This document shows positions 61,465 to 64,000 of a stretch of DNA of 64,000 bases, piece after piece. The stretch is from Streptomyces werraensis (lineage in GTDB: Bacteria; Actinomycetota; Actinomycetes; Streptomycetales; Streptomycetaceae), in contig BNBX01000014.1 in the NCBI GenBank assembly GCA_014656175.1, forward strand, positions 1-64,000, given 5' to 3'. Below the pieces are notes generated by a model. It saw nothing but the letters and a program-made list of their open reading frames with translations, searched no databases and was not told the DNA's origin. A program made the translations under genes and the position numbers. Position 1 is the first letter of the stretch. Each line of letters starts with the position of its first letter.

Positions 61465-63446
61465 GCGGGGGAAGCGGGCAGGCCGGCCCGATGTGGTCCG
61501 GTGAATCGACGGGGGCGGTCGGTCGGACGGGACAGGGTGGCTCACCGCGACCGACGCCCTCAGGCGGCCCGCACGGAGCCGGCGTGTACGACGACCCGCC
61601 ACGACGCATCGGCCCGGTGGGCTCGCGTGGAGGGTGCGGGCACGAGGATCCACCGTGTCCAAGCGGCCAGGGCGGCAGGCCCGGTGAGGCAGGGAACGAC
61701 GGCCCAGTGGCACCGACTGGCTCCGGCGGCCCGCCGGGCGAGGCCGGGCAGGACGGACCGCCGCGACCGATCGGCCCGGTGGGCTCGCCGACAGGGGCCG
61801 GGCATGAGGGTCTGCCACGACCGATCGACCGGCCCGGCATGGCTGGGCAGGTCGGCCGAGTGGGGCCGACTGGCTCTGACCGCCCGCCGGGCGAGGCCTG
61901 GCAGGACGGACCGCCGCGACCGATCGGTCCTGGCGGCTCGCCTGGAGAGGCCGGGCACGACGGCTCGGTGCGGCCGACTGGCTCTGGCGGCCCGCCGGGC
62001 GAGGCCAGGCAGGACGGACCGCCGCGACCGATCGGTCCTGGCGGCTCGCCTGGAGAGGCCGGGCACGACGGCTCGGTGCGGCCGACTGGCTCCGGCGGCC
62101 CGCTGGGCGAGGCCTGGCAGGACGGACCGCCGCGACCGATCGGTCCCGGCGGCTTGCCTGGAGAGGCCGGGCACGACGGCTCGGTGCGGCCGACTGGCTC
62201 CGGCGGCCCGCCGGGCGAGGTCCGGCATGACGGCCCACCCCGTCTGACCGGCCGGGGCATCCTCTCCGGAGTCACCGGGCGCGACGGCCCACCCCCACCG
62301 ACCGACCATGGCGGCCTCCTCGGCCGGGTCTTCCTCACCCGTGTCATCGAACCCGGCGACGAGACCGGCGGGCGCTGGGTGCGGGAGCTCGGGGTGGACC
62401 GTGTGGTGCGGCGGCTGAGGCAGCGCGGGGAGCCCCTGCCGGGCGTCAGCCGGAAGCGGTGGGCCGGGCTGCTGGCGCGGGCCGAGCGGGCCGACCCGCG
62501 TCGGGACCTCGCCGTCGCGCAGGCCACGGGCGTGCGGTTCGTGTGCCCCGGGGACGCCGAGTGGCCCGGCCAGCTCGACGACCTCGGGGACACCCGCCCG
62601 CTCGGCCTCTGGGTGCGCGGCACCGCGGACCTGCGGCTCTGGGCGCTGCGCTCGGTCGCCCTCGTGGGCGCCCGCGCCTGCACCGAGTACGGCGCGTTCA
62701 TGGCCGCCACCCTCGCGGCCGGGCTCGCCGAGAAGGGGTGGATCGTCGTCTCCGGCGGCGCCTACGGCATCGACGGCGCCGCCCACCGCGGAGCGCTCGG
62801 CGCGGGCGGCGCGACCGTCGCCGTACTGGCCTGCGGGGTGGACCGCCCCTACCCGCGCGGACACGCCGGACTGATCGGCCGGATCGCGGAACAGGGAATC
62901 GTGGTCGGCGAGTTGCCGCCGGGCGAGCATCCGACGCCCAGCCGCTTCATCCTCCGCAACCGCGTGATCGCCGCCCTTACCCGGGGCACGGTCGTCGTCG
63001 AGGCGGCCCACCGCAGCGGTTCCCTGGCGACCGCCCGTGCCGCCCGCCGCCTCGGACGCCACACGATGGGAGTACCGGGCCCGGCCACCAGCGGCCTCTC
63101 CGCCGGCGTGCACGAACTGCTCCGGCAGGACGCCGTCCTCGTCACCGATGCCGACGAGATCGTCGAACTGGTCGGCGACATGGGCGAGCTCGCCCCTGAG
63201 CGCAGGGGACCCGTCCTGCCCCGCGACCTGCTGGACCCGGCGGTCCGCCAGGTCCTCGCCGCGCTGCCGGCCCGCAAGGCGGCCCACCCGGACGCCATCG
63301 CCCGCACGGCGCAGACCACCCCGGACGACGCGATCGCGAAACTGTACGAACTCCGAGCGCTTGGTTACGTCGAACGACACGGCGACGGATGGAAGTTGAC
63401 GCGCCAGGCGGTGATCTCGGTCCGAGGCGGCGCCGATGTCCGCTGA
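61461..63446 (+). CDS. dprA: DNA-processing protein DprA with collagen-like N-terminal repeat array
   Basis: A 661-residue protein; usual DprA proteins have about 300-400 residues. Residues 1 to about 290 are Gly/Pro-rich modules of 18 residues. The normal DprA then begins ([20 protein letters not shown]). The Rossmann core shows [32 protein letters not shown] and [20 protein letters not shown], and a C-terminal winged helix follows ([19 protein letters not shown]). DprA loads RecA on single-stranded DNA. The start codon overlaps the comM stop (ATGA), which argues that the repeats are truly translated and were inserted after a conserved start. Confidence 0.9.
   Translation: MSGGSGQAGPMWSGESTGAVGRTGQGGSPRPTPSGGPHGAGVYDDPPRRIGPVGSRGGCGHEDPPCPSGQGGRPGEAGNDGPVAPTGSGGPPGEAGQDGPPRPIGPVGSPTGAGHEGLPRPIDRPGMAGQVGRVGPTGSDRPPGEAWQDGPPRPIGPGGSPGEAGHDGSVRPTGSGGPPGEARQDGPPRPIGPGGSPGEAGHDGSVRPTGSGGPLGEAWQDGPPRPIGPGGLPGEAGHDGSVRPTGSGGPPGEVRHDGPPRLTGRGILSGVTGRDGPPPPTDHGGLLGRVFLTRVIEPGDETGGRWVRELGVDRVVRRLRQRGEPLPGVSRKRWAGLLARAERADPRRDLAVAQATGVRFVCPGDAEWPGQLDDLGDTRPLGLWVRGTADLRLWALRSVALVGARACTEYGAFMAATLAAGLAEKGWIVVSGGAYGIDGAAHRGALGAGGATVAVLACGVDRPYPRGHAGLIGRIAEQGIVVGELPPGEHPTPSRFILRNRVIAALTRGTVVVEAAHRSGSLATARAARRLGRHTMGVPGPATSGLSAGVHELLRQDAVLVTDADEIVELVGDMGELAPERRGPVLPRDLLDPAVRQVLAALPARKAAHPDAIARTAQTTPDDAIAKLYELRALGYVERHGDGWKLTRQAVISVRGGADVR
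61587..62333 (+). repeat. 54-bp/108-bp tandem repeats encoding 18-residue modules in DprA
   Basis: About thirteen modules of 18 residues (one has 15) run from residue 43 to 291, alternating two types ([18 protein letters not shown] and [18 protein letters not shown]). At 61902-62225 three 108-bp double units are nearly identical in DNA, with copies starting every 108 bp; outer copies are degenerate. All keep the reading frame. Confidence 0.92.
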
Positions 63447-63732
63447 CGCAGCGTGTTCGGCCGTCCGGGGGAACCCCGACACGCCCTGGAAAATACGTCA
63501 GTTGAGGTATCCGGGTGATCACGCAGAGCGACGGGTGTGCCCCGGCGGGACGGCCCCCGGAACGTATCTGCGCACGACCCGGCCCCCGTTCTTCGCACAC
63601 CGCGACGCCGCAGTCACGCTACGCTCACGAGGGTCCAGCCACGAACAGCCCAGAACAGGCACCAGAACAGACATCGGACAGACCACGCACCCAGGCAGTA
63701 CCAGCCCACGGCAGAACGGCACTAGGCGACGA
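63447..63732. other. dprA-whiG intergenic region
   Basis: 286 bp with no coding frame I can support. It should contain the whiG promoter and possibly the dprA terminator; no strong hairpin or hexamer pair was recognised. Confidence 0.45.
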
Positions 63733-64000
63733 ATGCCCCAGCACACCTCCGGGTCCGACCGGGCGGCGATCCCCCCAGCCGCCCGCGACGGTGGCAGCGT
63801 GCGGCCGCCCGCTCCCTCGACGCTCGACGAGCTGTGGCGGTCGTACAAGGCGACGGGGGACGAACGTTTGCGGGAGCAGCTGATCCTGCACTACTCACCG
63901 CTGGTGAAGTACGTCGCCGGCCGGGTCAGCGTGGGGCTGCCGCCCAACGTCGAACAGGCGGACTTCGTCTCCTCCGGGGTCTTCGGGCTGATCGACGCGA
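63733..64000 (+). CDS. whiG: Sporulation sigma factor WhiG, N-terminal part
   Basis: The first 89 codons of an FliA-type sigma factor: [20 protein letters not shown] is region 1.2/2.1, and [19 protein letters not shown] leads to region 2.2. The gene continues past the window edge. WhiG is required for aerial hyphae to begin sporulation in Streptomyces. ATG 63733 is assigned by homology of the start ([12 protein letters not shown]); the ribosome-binding site (AGGCGACGA) is weak. Confidence 0.94.
   Translation, partial: MPQHTSGSDRAAIPPAARDGGSVRPPAPSTLDELWRSYKATGDERLREQLILHYSPLVKYVAGRVSVGLPPNVEQADFVSSGVFGLIDA

Noticed and set aside
61902-62225. Regular 108-bp repeats considered as a CRISPR array
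   Set aside because: The units are contiguous with no unique spacers, keep one reading frame and encode Gly/Pro modules. No cas genes are present.
59290-62238. 982-codon minus-strand open frame with Arg/Pro/Ser repeats
   Set aside because: It covers comM, yraN and the dprA repeats in reverse. The repeats arise from the dprA array, and there is no start signal or domain.

Overview
The window is a piece of the conserved core of a Streptomyces chromosome. The evidence is the very high G+C content, the near-universal G/C in third codon positions, GTG starts and polypurine ribosome-binding sites. The lineage markers are a conservon, HupS, NdgR, NsdA, a cluster of four signal peptidases and WhiG. 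From memory, gene content and order match the S. coelicolor segment around SCO5541 to SCO5621. This is a recollection, not a search. There is no prophage, insertion sequence or CRISPR array. Both window edges cut a gene: cvnD on the left and whiG on the right.

Layout. (1) 1-4695, minus strand: a cvnA-B-C-D conservon (membrane sensor kinase, Roadblock protein, DUF742 protein, small GTPase), with a small unassigned protein gene facing away from it at 5301. (2) 5663-8756: a fumarylacetoacetase-like hydrolase overlapping gltX, then a HAD hydrolase. (3) 8848-9385: five tRNA genes (Gln, Glu, Glu, Gln, Glu), which suit a neighbour that charges tRNA-Glu. (4) 9733-12667: ndgR divergent from leuCD with a long palindrome between them. 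(5) 12941-18904: hupS, cofC, plsC-gpsA (phospholipid synthesis), ddl (cell wall), a DUF3515 lipoprotein and a lone Lrp-type effector domain. (6) 19111-26793: thiL-thiD, rpmB, a FakA-like gene, recG, rsmD and coaD. (7) 26906-30767: a coiled-coil protein with an internal duplication, DUF177-rpmF-rnc and mutM.

(8) 30740-33869: an HxlR regulator overlapping mutM, a decayed partner gene, a CAP-domain membrane protein, acyP and a small coiled-coil protein. (9) 34159-41652: smc, a glucose permease gene with an operator-rich promoter, ftsY and a small primase/polymerase-like protein. (10) 42101-48091: nsdA, then amtB-glnK-glnD behind a GlnR-type box. (11) 48237-54799: ffh, a methyltransferase, a SprT-like protein and the rpsP-KH-rimM-trmD cluster followed by rplS. 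(12) 54845-58388: four consecutive type I signal peptidases. (13) 58378-64000: NUDIX, DUF2469, yraN, comM, dprA and the start of whiG.

Functional themes are nitrogen sensing (amtB/glnK/glnD under GlnR), leucine synthesis under NdgR, protein export (ftsY, ffh, four Sip peptidases) and ribosome/tRNA maturation (rpsP, rimM, trmD, rplS, rpmB, rpmF, rnc, rsmD). Chromosome organisation (hupS, smc) and development (cvn, nsdA, whiG) are the others.

The most unusual features are as follows. DprA carries a collagen-like array of 18-residue modules between a translationally coupled start and its normal fold. Two 15-bp palindromes lie upstream of the glucose permease gene. A 29-bp near-palindrome sits at the ndgR start. 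The sip2 and sip3 genes overlap by 113 nt. The small protein beside the conservon has a duplicated ANP(R/K)RTxL motif. The tRNA duplicates differ by compensatory base-pair changes. An HxlR operator remains although its divergent gene has decayed.
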